The translations under genes were made by a program, and so were the position numbers. From positions 310,001 through 374,000 of the forward strand of contig NZ_AUAO01000001.1 in NCBI RefSeq assembly GCF_000428765.1: DNA of 64,000 nt. The letters are read 5' to 3'. The notes beneath the pieces were generated by a model. The model did not search any database and was not told the DNA's origin. It saw only the letters and a list, made by a program, of their open reading frames with translations. This document shows, piece after piece, positions 53,361 to 63,068 of this stretch (position 1 is the first letter of the stretch; each line of letters opens with the position of its first letter). This DNA is from Brevundimonas aveniformis DSM 17977 (GTDB lineage Bacteria; Pseudomonadota; Alphaproteobacteria; Caulobacterales; Caulobacteraceae).

Positions 53361-55768
53361 AGTTCACCCTATCCTGGCTGAAGCGGCACCTGAGGACCGA
53401 TCGAAGTATCGGCCAGATTGCCGACGCCATGACCATGGCCGGACTGGAGGTCGAGGAGGTCATCGATCCGACCGAGCGGCTCAAGCCCTTCTCCGTGGCC
53501 CGCATCGTTTCGGCAGCGCGCCACCCCGACGCCGACCGTCTTCAGGTCTGCCAGGTCGAGACAGTCGACGGCATGAAGGAGATTGTCTGCGGTGCCCCCA
53601 ATGCCCGCGCAGGACTGGTGACCATCTATGCGCCGATCGGGGCCTATGTGCCTGGGCTGGGCGTGACGCTGGTCGAGAAGCCCGTGCGCGGCGTAGTTTC
53701 CAACGGCATGCTGTGTTCAGCCGCCGAACTTGAGCTGGACGGGGCGTCAGACGGCATCCTGGATCTGGACAGCGACCTCAAGGTCGGCACGCCCGCCGCA
53801 GACGTCTTCGGCCTTGAACCGGTCATCGATTTTGAGGTCACCCCAAACCGGCCCGACTGGCTGGGTGTCGCCGGCATCGCGCGTGATCTCGACGCCGCTG
53901 GGCAGGGCTTGCTGATCTCGCATCAGACCCCGTCCATTGCGGGCGGCTACGCCAGCCCGATCCGCGTCGAGCTTCAGGCTCCCGAACTTTGCCCGGTCTT
54001 TGCCGGTCGGCTGATCCGTGGTCTTCGCAACGGTCCCTCGCCCGACTGGCTCCAGGATCGTCTGAGGTCCATCGGGCTTCGGCCGATCAACGCCTTGGTC
54101 GATGTGACAAATCTCATCTGTTACGATCAGGCGCGCCCCCTGCATGTCTATGACAAGGCCAAGCTGGTCGGAGATCAGATCGTCGTTCGCGGTGGCCAGG
54201 TCGCCACCGATACGGGTGAGCCGGAACGCCTGATCGCTCTGGATGGCAAAACCTATGCGCCCGGCCCTCGTATGTGCGTGATCGCCGACGCCGGCGGCGA
54301 ACGCCCCATCGGCCTGGGTGGCGTCATGGGTGGCGAATCTACCGGATGCGACGAAACCACCACCGACGTCTTCATTGAGAGCGCCTGGTTCGACCCCATC
54401 GCAACAGCCCAGACCGGACGTCAGCTCGGGATCACCTCGGATGCCCAGTACCGGTTTGCCCGCGGGGTCGACACCCATTCCGCCGTCGCCGGCCTTGAAC
54501 AGGCGACCGCTCTGATTTTGGAGCTATGTGGCGGTGAGGCGTCTGAGATCACCGTCGTCGGCACCCCCCCGGCACCGCCGGCCGCGTTCGACTTCGATCC
54601 GGCGCTGGTCGAACGCCTCACAGGCCTGAGACTACCAACCGTCCGCATTCACACCATTCTGAGCGCCCTGGGCTTTGAAGTGGCGTACGACAATGGACCC
54701 TGGCGGGTCACGCCTCCGACCTGGCGGCGCGACGTCCACGGGCCGGCTGATCTGGTCGAGGAGGTCGCCCGGATCAACGGCTTCAACTGGTTGCCGTCCA
54801 CGCCTCTGCCGGATCTGGGTGCCCCCACCGCCGGGGTTCTCAGTCCGCGTCAATCCCGCATCCGGGCCGCACGCCGCATCCTGGCCGGGCTCGGCTGGGC
54901 CGAGGCCGTCACCTGGTCGTTCACGCGGCAGGACATCGCCGAAGCCTTCGGCGGGGGCTCAGAGGCCCTCGTTCTGGACAATCCGATCGCTTCGGATCTG
55001 GACTGTATGCGTCCGTCGGTCCTCCCCAACCTGATCCAGGCAGCCGCCCGCAATGCAGATCGGGGCTTTGCCGACCTCGCCCTGTTCGAGATCGGCCCGA
55101 TCTACCGGGGTGACCAGCCGGGCGACCAGCGGACCGTCATCGCCGGCCTGGTCGCGCCGCACGCCCCGCGCCGCTGGGATGGCGACACGGGCGATGATCT
55201 GTTCGGCCTCAAGTCCGACCTTTTCGTCCTGCTTGAGACTCTGGGCGTTTCGACCAGCGCGCTCCAGCTCGTGCAGGGGCACACCTCGACCTGGTGGCAT
55301 CCCGGGCAGTCGGCCCGGCTGCAACTCGGCCCCAAGACCGTGATCGCCGAGTTTGGCGCGATCCACCCCGGCGCGCTCAAGACCCTGGATGCCGACGGCC
55401 CGATGCTGGGCTTCGAGATCGACGTCGAAGCCCTACCCCAATCCAAGGCCCGGGCCACCAAGGCGCGTTCCCGGCTCGACCTTTCCACCCTGATGCCGCT
55501 GTCGCGTGACTTCGCCTTTGTGGTCAATGCCGGACTGGCAGCGGGTGATTTGACACGCGCGGTCGCGGGGTCTGACAAACAACTGATCTCAGATGTTCGG
55601 GTGTTCGACGTCTATACCGGCACAGGCGTGCCCGACGGCCAGAAATCCCTGGCGGTCGAGGTGACCATCCAGCCGCGCAACGCCACCCTGACCGAGGCAG
55701 AGATTGACGCCCTGTCAGATCGTATCGTCGCTGCCGCCGCCAAGCTCGGTGCCAGCCTGAGGGGATAG
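53357..55768 (+). CDS. pheT: Phenylalanine-tRNA ligase beta subunit
   Basis: Large subunit of 803 residues with editing activity. Domains in order: tRNA-binding EMAP-like domain ([17 protein letters not shown], about 55-70), B1 and B5 DNA-binding-like regions, the B3/B4 editing domain ([29 protein letters not shown]) and the C-terminal ferredoxin-like anticodon-binding domain ([19 protein letters not shown], about 705 on). Overlaps the preceding unknown gene by four bases. Confidence 0.97.
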   Translation: MKFTLSWLKRHLRTDRSIGQIADAMTMAGLEVEEVIDPTERLKPFSVARIVSAARHPDADRLQVCQVETVDGMKEIVCGAPNARAGLVTIYAPIGAYVPGLGVTLVEKPVRGVVSNGMLCSAAELELDGASDGILDLDSDLKVGTPAADVFGLEPVIDFEVTPNRPDWLGVAGIARDLDAAGQGLLISHQTPSIAGGYASPIRVELQAPELCPVFAGRLIRGLRNGPSPDWLQDRLRSIGLRPINALVDVTNLICYDQARPLHVYDKAKLVGDQIVVRGGQVATDTGEPERLIALDGKTYAPGPRMCVIADAGGERPIGLGGVMGGESTGCDETTTDVFIESAWFDPIATAQTGRQLGITSDAQYRFARGVDTHSAVAGLEQATALILELCGGEASEITVVGTPPAPPAAFDFDPALVERLTGLRLPTVRIHTILSALGFEVAYDNGPWRVTPPTWRRDVHGPADLVEEVARINGFNWLPSTPLPDLGAPTAGVLSPRQSRIRAARRILAGLGWAEAVTWSFTRQDIAEAFGGGSEALVLDNPIASDLDCMRPSVLPNLIQAAARNADRGFADLALFEIGPIYRGDQPGDQRTVIAGLVAPHAPRRWDGDTGDDLFGLKSDLFVLLETLGVSTSALQLVQGHTSTWWHPGQSARLQLGPKTVIAEFGAIHPGALKTLDADGPMLGFEIDVEALPQSKARATKARSRLDLSTLMPLSRDFAFVVNAGLAAGDLTRAVAGSDKQLISDVRVFDVYTGTGVPDGQKSLAVEVTIQPRNATLTEAEIDALSDRIVAAAAKLGASLRG

Positions 55769-55770
55769 AT

Positions 55771-56319
55771 ATGTCGAGCAAGCCGCCGTTGGAAACCGCC
55801 TTCGAACGCGCTCTGTTCCGCTCGCGCTGGCTGATGGCTCCCTTCTATCTGGGTCTTGTCATCGCGCTGGCGCTGTTGCTGGTCATCTTCGTCAAGGAGC
55901 TGATCTACTACGTCCCCCAGATCCTGGCGTTTGACGGGGCCTCGATGTCCGCCAATGACGGCATCCTTGCGGTGCTGACGCTGGTGGATCTGTCGCTGGC
56001 CGGAAATCTGCTGCTGATCGTGATGTTCTCGGGCTATGAGAATTTCGTTTCCAAGCTCGATATCGATGAGAGTGAGACGGACCGCCCGCCGTGGATGGGG
56101 ACGGTCGATTTTTCTGGCCTGAAGATGAAGTTGATCGCCTCGATTGTGGCGATCTCCGGCATCCAGCTGCTCAAGACGTTCATGAACATTGGGCGGGCCG
56201 GCTACGAGTTGAATCCTGACGAGGCCTTCTGGGGCGTGGTGATCCACCTGACCTTCGTTGTGTCGGGTGTGCTTCTGGCCCTGATGGATTGGCTCAGCGC
56301 CAAGACGGACAAGCACTGA
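55771..56319 (+). CDS. yqhA: YqhA family membrane protein
   Basis: A 182-residue inner-membrane protein of the UPF0114 (YqhA) family with about four helices. Family parts are FERALFRSRWLMAPFYLGL, LTLVDLSLAGNLLLIVMFSGYENFVSKLD and the conserved PPWMGTVDFSGLKMKLIASIVAISGIQLLKTFM. Function unknown. It starts two bases after pheT, so it is probably carried on the same transcript. Confidence 0.9.
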   Translation: MSSKPPLETAFERALFRSRWLMAPFYLGLVIALALLLVIFVKELIYYVPQILAFDGASMSANDGILAVLTLVDLSLAGNLLLIVMFSGYENFVSKLDIDESETDRPPWMGTVDFSGLKMKLIASIVAISGIQLLKTFMNIGRAGYELNPDEAFWGVVIHLTFVVSGVLLALMDWLSAKTDKH

Positions 56320-56322
56320 GCC

Positions 56323-57201
56323 CTAACCGCCCTTGAGCAGCCGCAGCAGATATTCGCCGTAAGCACCAGGGCCGAGGTCGTGGGCTCTATGGCTAAGGTC
56401 CTCGTCTGACAACCAGCCGTTCCGCCAGCCGATCTCTTCCAGGCAGGCGATCTTGAGGCCCTGATTGTGCTCGATGGTCTGTACAAAATGGCTGGCCTCT
56501 AGCAGGCTGTCGTGGGTTCCGGCATCCAGCCATGCGAATCCACGCCCGAAGGTGACAACATCCAGCTTGCCGGCTTCCAGATAGGCCCGGTTGACGTCGG
56601 TGATTTCGACCTCGCCCCGCCCGGATGGCTTGATTTCGCGCGCAATCCGGCAGGCGTCACCATCGTAGAAATACAGGCCCGTGACCGCCAGGTTTGACTT
56701 GGGCTGGGCCGGCTTTTCTTCGATCGAAACCGGCCGCCCGTCGCGATCCAGCTCGACAATCCCGAAACGGCGGGGCTCTCGCACCTCATAGCCGAAGACG
56801 GTCGCGCCATCCGTCTTTTCGGCCGCCCGGCGCAGCAGGCCGGTGAAACCGCCGCCATAGAAGAGGTTATCCCCCAGCACCAGGCACACCTGCTGTCCGG
56901 CAATGAACCCTTCCCCGATCGTCAGGGCCTGCGCGATGCCCTTGGGTTCTGGCTGGCCGGCATAGGAGAAATTCACGCCAAAGCGGGTGCCGTCGCCGAG
57001 CAGCGCCTGAAACGCGGCCTGATCATCGGGCCGGGTCACCACCAGGATGTCGCGCACACCCGCCAGCATCAGGGCCGACAGCGGATAATAGATCAACGGC
57101 TTGTCATAGACCGGCAGGAGTTGTTTCGAGACGGCAAGTGTCACGGGGCGGAGCCTCGTACCGTTGCCCCCCGCCAGGATAACGCCCTTGATGTCGCTCA
57201 C
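56323..57201 (-). CDS. rfbA: Glucose-1-phosphate thymidylyltransferase
   Basis: Enzyme of 292 residues that makes dTDP-glucose, the first step to dTDP-rhamnose for surface polysaccharide. The nucleotidyl-transferase signature [30 protein letters not shown] is at the N-terminus, and [13 protein letters not shown] and SIEEKP follow. The rfbB, rfbC and rfbD genes are not adjacent. It is convergent with yqhA after a three-base gap. Confidence 0.95.
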   Translation of the reverse strand: MSDIKGVILAGGNGTRLRPVTLAVSKQLLPVYDKPLIYYPLSALMLAGVRDILVVTRPDDQAAFQALLGDGTRFGVNFSYAGQPEPKGIAQALTIGEGFIAGQQVCLVLGDNLFYGGGFTGLLRRAAEKTDGATVFGYEVREPRRFGIVELDRDGRPVSIEEKPAQPKSNLAVTGLYFYDGDACRIAREIKPSGRGEVEITDVNRAYLEAGKLDVVTFGRGFAWLDAGTHDSLLEASHFVQTIEHNQGLKIACLEEIGWRNGWLSDEDLSHRAHDLGPGAYGEYLLRLLKGG

Positions 57202-57329
57202 GCCGCCCTCTCAAACCCGGTGCGGCATCTTAGCCTGAATGGAGCCGAAGCCCCAAACCCGCCCCAAACAGGCGAGACGTTGTGGCAAAGTCATTCCAGA
57301 TGTGATTCGCAAGACCACGGGAGCTCCAC

Positions 57330-57959
57330 ATGCATCGCCGTAACCTCATCCTTTCGGGGCTTGCCGCCGCCACCGCCACCGGATGCGCCTCAGGCCCGGC
57401 CACCCAGCAACCCAGCCCCGGCTATCCGACCCAACCAGGGATGGGACCCGGCCCCAATGATGCGCCGCAACCGACCTACACCCAGGAAGAACTGGTCGCG
57501 GCGGGTTCCAACTTCCTCGGCGTCGCCGCCGAAGCCCTCGGCGGGGCGATCGAGCGCGTCTTCCTCGACCAGGGGGATGCACCGACCGGCTACATTGCCG
57601 GTGAGGAAGGTGCCGGTGCGCTCGCGATCGGCGCGCGTTACGGCCAGGGCCTCCTGTACATGAAGGACCGGCCGGCCCCCCAGGAAGTGTTCTGGCAGGG
57701 TCTTTCGATCGGCTGGGATTTCGGCGGCAACGTCGCGCGGGTCTTTACCCTGGTCTACAATCTGTACCATCCCGACATGCTGTATCGGCGCTACCCCGGC
57801 GTCGAAGGCTCCGCCTATCTCATCGGCGGGATGGGCGTGAACTACCAGCAGGCGGATGGCATCGTCCTGGCCCCCATCCGCGCCGGCGTCGGCCTTCGTA
57901 TCGGAGCCAACGTCGGGACGATGAGCTATTCGCGCCAGCGCAACGTGCTGCCGGTCTAG
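57330..57959 (+). CDS. eipA: EipA-like DUF1134 lipoprotein
   Basis: A 209-residue envelope protein of the DUF1134 family, known in Brucella as EipA, a periplasmic small beta-barrel protein needed for envelope integrity. The family core is TYTQEELVAAGSNFLG, GYIAGEEGAGALAIGARYGQG, FWQGLSIGWDFGGN and GVEGSAYLIGGMGVNY. The start MHRRNLILSGL...TATGCA has a lipobox-like cysteine at residue 19. A Pro/Gln-rich linker follows. GGAG lies before the ATG. It appears to be monocistronic. Confidence 0.9.
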   Translation: MHRRNLILSGLAAATATGCASGPATQQPSPGYPTQPGMGPGPNDAPQPTYTQEELVAAGSNFLGVAAEALGGAIERVFLDQGDAPTGYIAGEEGAGALAIGARYGQGLLYMKDRPAPQEVFWQGLSIGWDFGGNVARVFTLVYNLYHPDMLYRRYPGVEGSAYLIGGMGVNYQQADGIVLAPIRAGVGLRIGANVGTMSYSRQRNVLPV

Positions 57960-57961
57960 GT

Positions 57962-58978
57962 TCAGTTGGCGCGCTGCGGCCGCTGCATGGCCTGATCGGG
58001 ACCGACGCCGGGTGAGGATTCGCGGGCCGCGCCGGCGGTTTCCCCTGGACGCATGAACTTGACCAGCACGCGCTGGCCGATCAGCAAGGTCGCATCATCC
58101 GCTGAGACAACCACTTCAACGACGCGCTCATCGGTCTGCTGACCGGGTGTATCCGAGGCCAGCTGGCGTGCACCGAACATGGTGGCCCGACGCATGACAC
58201 GCCCGACAAACACGCGCGTCGGATCGTTCTCCGGCGTGATCTCAACCTGTTGGCCAATGCTGACATTGGGCAGGTCACTCTCAACGATCTCGGCCCGCAC
58301 GATGCGCTGGGTGTCCGGCTCCAGGTCGAACATGGTCGAGACGTTCAGCGTTGAAGCCCCCGCCCCCGGCTGGGCGTAGCGGCGCGCGATCCGTCCCGAC
58401 ATGGGGGCCCGGATGATGGTCAATTCAAGATTGTACTCCGCCTCGCGTTGGCGCGCCTGGGTGGTGGAAACCACCGCTTCCTGGTTGGTCATGGCAGCTT
58501 CGGCCGAGGCCACGGTGTCACGCGCCTGGTCCAAACGCTGCGCCGCCACGAAATTCGACGGGGCCAGCCCTTCCAGGCGCGCCAACTCGCGGCGGGCGGC
58601 ATTCAGATTGACCCGCAGGCTTCCCAGTTGGGATTGCGTCTGCACCACCTCAGCCCGAGCGCGATCCACCGCCAGGCGCGCTTCGTCGTCTTCCTGACGT
58701 GCCAGGATCTGGCCGGAGACGACGCGGTCGCCCTCCTGGACATAGACCTCGCGAACCACCCCGCCCCGGCGGGCTGCAATCTGGATAATCCCGCCCTCGA
58801 CGTCGGCCCGGCCATTGGCGATGGCGGCATAGGGGCTCTCGACCTCCTGGGCCGCCGCCGCCGCGACCTCAGCCTGACGGGCCTTGTTGGCCTGCGTGAA
58901 CATGAAGCCGCCGATGAGGATCAGCGCGACGACAACGATGGTGATCCAGAACCAGGGGCGCTTGAGAAAGCCGAACAT
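57962..58978 (-). CDS. HlyD-type adaptor of an ABC exporter
   Basis: Membrane-fusion protein of 338 residues. N-terminal anchor helix (about 10-28), first lipoyl half (IIQIAARRGGVVREVYVQEGDRVVSGQILARQEDDEARLAVDRA), a helical hairpin (about 95-190), second lipoyl half (LTIIRAPMSGRIARRYAQPGAG) and a beta-barrel. Start ATG at 58978 (MFGFLKRPWF). It is the last gene of a permease-ATPase-adaptor run that resembles DevBCA or MacAB-like exporters. The outer-membrane channel is not in the window. Confidence 0.88.
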   Translation of the reverse strand: MFGFLKRPWFWITIVVVALILIGGFMFTQANKARQAEVAAAAAQEVESPYAAIANGRADVEGGIIQIAARRGGVVREVYVQEGDRVVSGQILARQEDDEARLAVDRARAEVVQTQSQLGSLRVNLNAARRELARLEGLAPSNFVAAQRLDQARDTVASAEAAMTNQEAVVSTTQARQREAEYNLELTIIRAPMSGRIARRYAQPGAGASTLNVSTMFDLEPDTQRIVRAEIVESDLPNVSIGQQVEITPENDPTRVFVGRVMRRATMFGARQLASDTPGQQTDERVVEVVVSADDATLLIGQRVLVKFMRPGETAGAARESSPGVGPDQAMQRPQRAN

Positions 58979-58995
58979 CGAACAAGTCCTGAGGG

Positions 58996-59745
58996 TCAGT
59001 GCGCCAGCGGCGCCGGGTTGGGGTCGGGGACGCGCTTTTCGTCCGAAAGGATGTAGCCGTCTTCCATCTTGATCACGCGGTCGGCCCAGGCTTCGAGCCG
59101 GGGGTCGTGGGTCACGCAAATGACCGCCGCGCCATGCTCGACAGCGGCCCGGCGCAGAAGCCGGATCACCACCTGGCCGTTTTCGCCGTCCAGCGCCGAG
59201 GTCGGTTCGTCCGCGAAGATGAGCTGAGGTGACTTGGCCAGGCAGCGCGCGATCGCCACCCGCTGTTTCTCACCGCCGGACAGTTCGGCCGGTCGCTGGT
59301 TCATCCGATGCCCCAGGCCCACTTCCTCCAGGGCCACGCGCGCACGCCGGTCCTGCTCGGCCGGGCTCAGTCCCTGATATTTGAGGACGATCTTGACCTG
59401 CTGTAGCGCCGTCAACGCCGGAAACAGGTTGAAGCCCTGAAAGATGAAGCCGCAATGATCCAGGCGGAAACGGTCGATCCGGCCCGAAGATTTCTTCCAC
59501 AGATCGTCGACATCCAGAATGTCGACGCGCCCTTCATCCGGCTTGAGCAGACCCGACAAGGCAGCGATCAGCGTCGACTTGCCCGAGCCGGACGGCCCCA
59601 TCACCATGGTCAGGTCGCCATGGGTGGCGTCGAAGTTCATGCCTTTCAGCACCTCGATATAGGTGCGCCCGGTCTTGAACCGTTTGACCAGCCCGGTGGC
59701 CTCGATAGCCGGGGTGCCGTGTTTGCCGCTGGCGCTTGTGCTCAT
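58996..59745 (-). CDS. ABC exporter ATPase (LolD/DevA-like)
   Basis: Nucleotide-binding subunit of 249 residues. Walker A is GPSGSGKST, followed by a Q-loop [14 protein letters not shown], the signature [16 protein letters not shown], Walker [12 protein letters not shown] and H-loop VTHDPR. The ATG at 59745 overlaps the permease stop by four bases. Homologous ATPases energise MacB-type permeases that move substrates from the periplasm or membrane rather than through it. Confidence 0.92.
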   Translation of the reverse strand: MSTSASGKHGTPAIEATGLVKRFKTGRTYIEVLKGMNFDATHGDLTMVMGPSGSGKSTLIAALSGLLKPDEGRVDILDVDDLWKKSSGRIDRFRLDHCGFIFQGFNLFPALTALQQVKIVLKYQGLSPAEQDRRARVALEEVGLGHRMNQRPAELSGGEKQRVAIARCLAKSPQLIFADEPTSALDGENGQVVIRLLRRAAVEHGAAVICVTHDPRLEAWADRVIKMEDGYILSDEKRVPDPNPAPLAH

Positions 59746-60908
59746 CGCAGGAGGTCCGCCGGCTGGCTCTGTTGCAGCATCCCGAGTGACAGGAAGCCCG
59801 ACAACAGGGCGATGATCAGCAACAAGGCCGAGACGGCCAGACACATCGGGAGGGGGAAGGCCATCGGCAGGCCGAACATCCCGGCCAGGAGACTGATCAA
59901 CCAGGTCAGGAGGAACGAGGCCCCGATCCCGACAATGCCGACCCAGAAGCTGAGCTCGACGATAATGCGCCGTAGCGAGCCCATGCCGACGCCCAGAGCC
60001 CGCAGCGAGGCGAATTCCTTGATATTGGCCAGGATGGCCCCCCTCAGGGTCTGCCAGGTGATGGCGATGCCGATCAGCCCGCCCAGAAACACCGAGAAAC
60101 CGAGCATCACCACGATGATGCCCTCCTCAAACATGCTGGCCTCGTTGGCCGCCGAAAGCTCAGCGCGGGTCCAGGCCCGGTACTGGCCGTTCGCACCGGC
60201 ATTCAGTTGGGCCACGACGACCTCGGCACGGGCCGGGTCACGCAGGCGAACCATCAGTGGCCCGACACGCGACCCGTTATAGGCCTCGCCATAGCGTCGC
60301 AGGGTATCGCGCGACATCACCATGCCGGGCTGCATGAAGTTGGCATAGCCGCGCGTCACGCCGACCACCCGCACCCGGTGACCATTGTAGATCGCCTCAT
60401 CGCCCAACTGGACACCCAGGCGGGTCAGCGCCGTCTCGTCCAGCACCACGGCATCGGGTTGACGCAGAGCCTCAACCAGCGCCTCCGAATAGTCGACAGG
60501 AATAGTCGGGTTTCCCGGCTGGGTCACAATCGAGGTGACCATGACCGATTCCGACCGCTGGCCTTGTGGCGGCGTCGCGCCGGGTGCCCGCAAGGCGGCC
60601 TGGTCCATCGATTCAAACCGACCACCCGAGAGGTCGATATAGTCGACCACCTCGACCTCGGGGTGCTGGTAGATGATCGGAATCAGGCGGCGCGGCACAC
60701 CGGAGGGGCCGCCGAACAGCTGGGTCGCACCGGGTGCCAGGATCATCACATCGGCACCGGACCGGTCGATGGTGGCCGTAAACGACTTGCCCATGCCCAT
60801 GAACATGCCGGCGAACGCCAGCACGAGCAGGCCGGAAAAGGCCAGCGCGACGACCGCCGCCATATAGCGACGCCATTCATAGATCAGCGTTGAAAGCGCG
60901 AGCGACAT
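59742..60908 (-). CDS. ABC exporter permease (MacB/DevC-like, FtsX domain)
   Basis: Membrane subunit of 388 residues: one N-terminal helix (MAAVVALAFSGLLVLAFAGMFM), a large periplasmic domain (about 45-255), then three C-terminal helices with the FtsX core (MLGFSVFLGGLIGIAITWQTLRGAILANIKEFASLRALGVG). The ATG at 60908 (MSLALSTLIYEWRR) matches DevC-type starts. It is the first gene of the exporter run. Substrate unknown; family members export glycolipids, macrolides or lipoproteins. Confidence 0.9.
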   Translation of the reverse strand: MSLALSTLIYEWRRYMAAVVALAFSGLLVLAFAGMFMGMGKSFTATIDRSGADVMILAPGATQLFGGPSGVPRRLIPIIYQHPEVEVVDYIDLSGGRFESMDQAALRAPGATPPQGQRSESVMVTSIVTQPGNPTIPVDYSEALVEALRQPDAVVLDETALTRLGVQLGDEAIYNGHRVRVVGVTRGYANFMQPGMVMSRDTLRRYGEAYNGSRVGPLMVRLRDPARAEVVVAQLNAGANGQYRAWTRAELSAANEASMFEEGIIVVMLGFSVFLGGLIGIAITWQTLRGAILANIKEFASLRALGVGMGSLRRIIVELSFWVGIVGIGASFLLTWLISLLAGMFGLPMAFPLPMCLAVSALLLIIALLSGFLSLGMLQQSQPADLLR

Positions 60909-60968
60909 GGACTCGGAACAGGCTCCCTTGAACCCCGCTCTTGCCGTGTCCGACCGGAACATTCCAAG

Positions 60969-60983
60969 TTAAATCGATGTTAG
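60969..60983. promoter_or_regulatory. CtrA-like box TTAA-N7-TTAG
   Basis: TTAA (60969-60972), seven bases, TTAG (60980-60983) differs by one base from the CtrA consensus TTAA-N7-TTAA of Caulobacter. It is in the 102-base divergent gap between the exporter permease and the DUF1295 gene, so either could be cell-cycle regulated. A single near-match is weak evidence. Confidence 0.35.
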
Positions 60984-61010
60984 ACGAGACGATTATCCAC
61001 GAGGACCAGG

Positions 61011-61802
61011 GTGACAGTGATCGAACTTCTAGGTCTGAACGCCGCTGTGGTCGCGGGGCTGATGCTCGGCCTATGGCTGGTGGCGCTGCGCCTGAGGGAT
61101 GTCAGCTTCGTGGACGCCTTCTGGGCGTTCAATATGGGCGCTGTGGCCACCGTCGACTACGTCGTCGCCGGCGGCGACCCGGTCCGCAAGGCCTTGCTGA
61201 CGGGCCTGTGCGTCGCCTGGGCCCTGCGGCTCGGCTGTCATCTGTTCGTGCGCTGGCAACGGCAGGGCGTCGACAAGCGGTATGAGAGCCTTCTCGGTCG
61301 GTTGGCCGCGCGCGGAATGCCCTGGCCGGTGGCCGCCCTGATCTTTGTCTTCTTGTTACAGGGCATTCTGCTGCTGCTCGTGTCTCTGCCGGTTCAGATT
61401 GGGCAGACCCATCCCGACCTTCCGGTCGGCTGGCTCGGCTGGGGTGGCGCGGCGCTGGCGACGTTCGGACTGGTCTTCGAAGGGGTCGCCGATCATCAAC
61501 TCAGTCGCTTTCGTGCCGATCCTGCCAGCGCCGGACAGGTCATGGACCGGGGCCTGTGGCGCTACTCACGCCACCCCAACTATTTTGGTGATGCCTGCGT
61601 CTGGTGGGGCCTTGGCCTGATCGCCTGTGAGGTGCCTTGGGGTTGGGTATCGTTGGCCGGGCCCGCCTTCCTGACCTTCACTCTCCTACGCTGGTCCGGT
61701 GCCCCTTTGTTGGAGCGCGGCCTGACAAGCTCTCGCCCGGGCTATGCCGACTATGTGCGGCGCACGAGCGCCTTCATTCCCTGGCCACCCAAGGCCGGCT
61801 AG
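61011..61802 (+). CDS. DUF1295 membrane protein (ICMT/steroid-reductase-like)
   Basis: A 263-residue membrane protein with about six helices. The C-terminal half carries the family hallmark MDRGLWRYSRHPNYFGDACVWWGLGLIA (about 180-207), shared with isoprenylcysteine methyltransferases and 5-alpha steroid reductases. DUF1295 proteins are usually called of unknown function or as oxidoreductases of lipids. GTG start behind GAGGACCAGG. It is divergent from the exporter genes. Confidence 0.88.
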   Translation: MTVIELLGLNAAVVAGLMLGLWLVALRLRDVSFVDAFWAFNMGAVATVDYVVAGGDPVRKALLTGLCVAWALRLGCHLFVRWQRQGVDKRYESLLGRLAARGMPWPVAALIFVFLLQGILLLLVSLPVQIGQTHPDLPVGWLGWGGAALATFGLVFEGVADHQLSRFRADPASAGQVMDRGLWRYSRHPNYFGDACVWWGLGLIACEVPWGWVSLAGPAFLTFTLLRWSGAPLLERGLTSSRPGYADYVRRTSAFIPWPPKAG

Positions 61803-61824
61803 GACTCGCGCGGCCGATCAGGCT

Positions 61825-62973
61825 CTAGAGGACCGCGGCATAGATGGCGCGCGCATCAGCCCGGGTCATGTCGCGCGGGTTGTTCACCAACAGGCGGGTG
61901 ATCTTCATAGCATCGTCCGACAATCGATCGAGATCCTCTGGTCGTACACCCACGTCGCCCAGCCTTTGTTCCATCGGCAAGCCGGACACCAGCCGCCGGA
62001 TCGCCGTGACGAAACCGTCGCCGTTGTGGCATCGCTCGGTCAGGTCGTCCGGCAGGCTCACCGCCAAATCCGCATAGGACTGGCTCGCCTCCGCCAGATT
62101 GAAGTCCGCCACTTCGGCGAACACCAGGGCATTCGACAGGCCATGAGGTACATGGAACAGCCCTCCCAGCGGATAGGCCAGGGCGTGAACCGCGGCGACC
62201 GGGGCATTGGCAAAGGCCATGCCCGCCAGCAGCGAGCCTTCAAGCATGGCCCGCCGGGCGACTAGGTCCGACCCCTCTTCGACGACGCGGCGAATATTGG
62301 CCGACAATAGCCCCAGCGCCCGCACCGCCAGGGCATCCGAGATCGCATTCTTTTTAAGCCGAGAGGTGTAGGCTTCGACCGCGTGGACCATGGCGTCCAC
62401 ACCCGTCATTGCCGTCGCGCGGGGCGGCAGGCCCAGGGTGAGAGTCGCATCCAGAATGGCCAGGTCTGGGTAGAGCCAGTCTGAAACCACGCCCGTCTTC
62501 TGGCCGTCCGGTGTGGTGATGATCGAGATCGGCGTGGCCTCAGACCCCGTGCCGGCCGTCGTTGGAATCTGCACCAGCGGCAGCCGGGGGCCGCGGCTCT
62601 GATCCACGCCGTACACCTCGGCCAGCGTTTCGCCCGATGCTCCCAACAACGCGACCAGCTTGGCCGTGTCCATGGCACTACCGCCGCCGAATCCGATAAC
62701 CACGTCGACGCCGGCGCGACCGGCGACATCGACACCCGCCTGCACCGAGGCTTCCGGCGGATCAGGTTCAACCCCATCGAAGACCGTTGCCGCCACGCCC
62801 TGTCCGGCCAGGCCCGCCACCGCCGCATCAATCAGGCCGCAACCGGCCAGGAAAGGATCCGTAACGACCAGGGCATGCCTCAGGCCGCGCGTCGCCAGGC
62901 GCTCACCGAGACGTTCGCAAGCGCCGTCTTCGACGATGATCTGTGGCGGGGCGCGAAACTGAAATGAACCCAT
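61825..62973 (-). CDS. Iron-containing alcohol dehydrogenase
   Basis: Group III metal-dependent dehydrogenase of 382 residues. It has the nucleotide-binding GFGGGSAMDTAKLVA (about 95-109), PTTAGTGSEATPISII, and metal-ligand residues in DAMVHAVEAYTS and VHALAYPLGGLFHVPHGLSNALV. The N-terminus FQFRAPPQIIVEDGACERL is typical. Substrate is uncertain; relatives act on alcohols, aldehydes or hydroxyacid semialdehydes. It faces the DUF1295 gene and is divergent from the type I secretion gene. Confidence 0.92.
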   Translation of the reverse strand: MGSFQFRAPPQIIVEDGACERLGERLATRGLRHALVVTDPFLAGCGLIDAAVAGLAGQGVAATVFDGVEPDPPEASVQAGVDVAGRAGVDVVIGFGGGSAMDTAKLVALLGASGETLAEVYGVDQSRGPRLPLVQIPTTAGTGSEATPISIITTPDGQKTGVVSDWLYPDLAILDATLTLGLPPRATAMTGVDAMVHAVEAYTSRLKKNAISDALAVRALGLLSANIRRVVEEGSDLVARRAMLEGSLLAGMAFANAPVAAVHALAYPLGGLFHVPHGLSNALVFAEVADFNLAEASQSYADLAVSLPDDLTERCHNGDGFVTAIRRLVSGLPMEQRLGDVGVRPEDLDRLSDDAMKITRLLVNNPRDMTRADARAIYAAVL

Positions 62974-63068
62974 CTGGTTGGCCTCTGCGCCGTTAACGCT
63001 TGAAGAGTCGCGGATTTGCCCGCGAACCTCTATAATGGAGGCCCAAGTATAAAGGTGAAGACCGCTCC

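Noticed and set aside
63031..63036. Perfect TATAAT ahead of the type I secretion gene as a promoter
   Set aside because: No acceptable -35 box at 15-19 bases; TTGAAG at 63000 is 25 bases away. Mentioned only as context.
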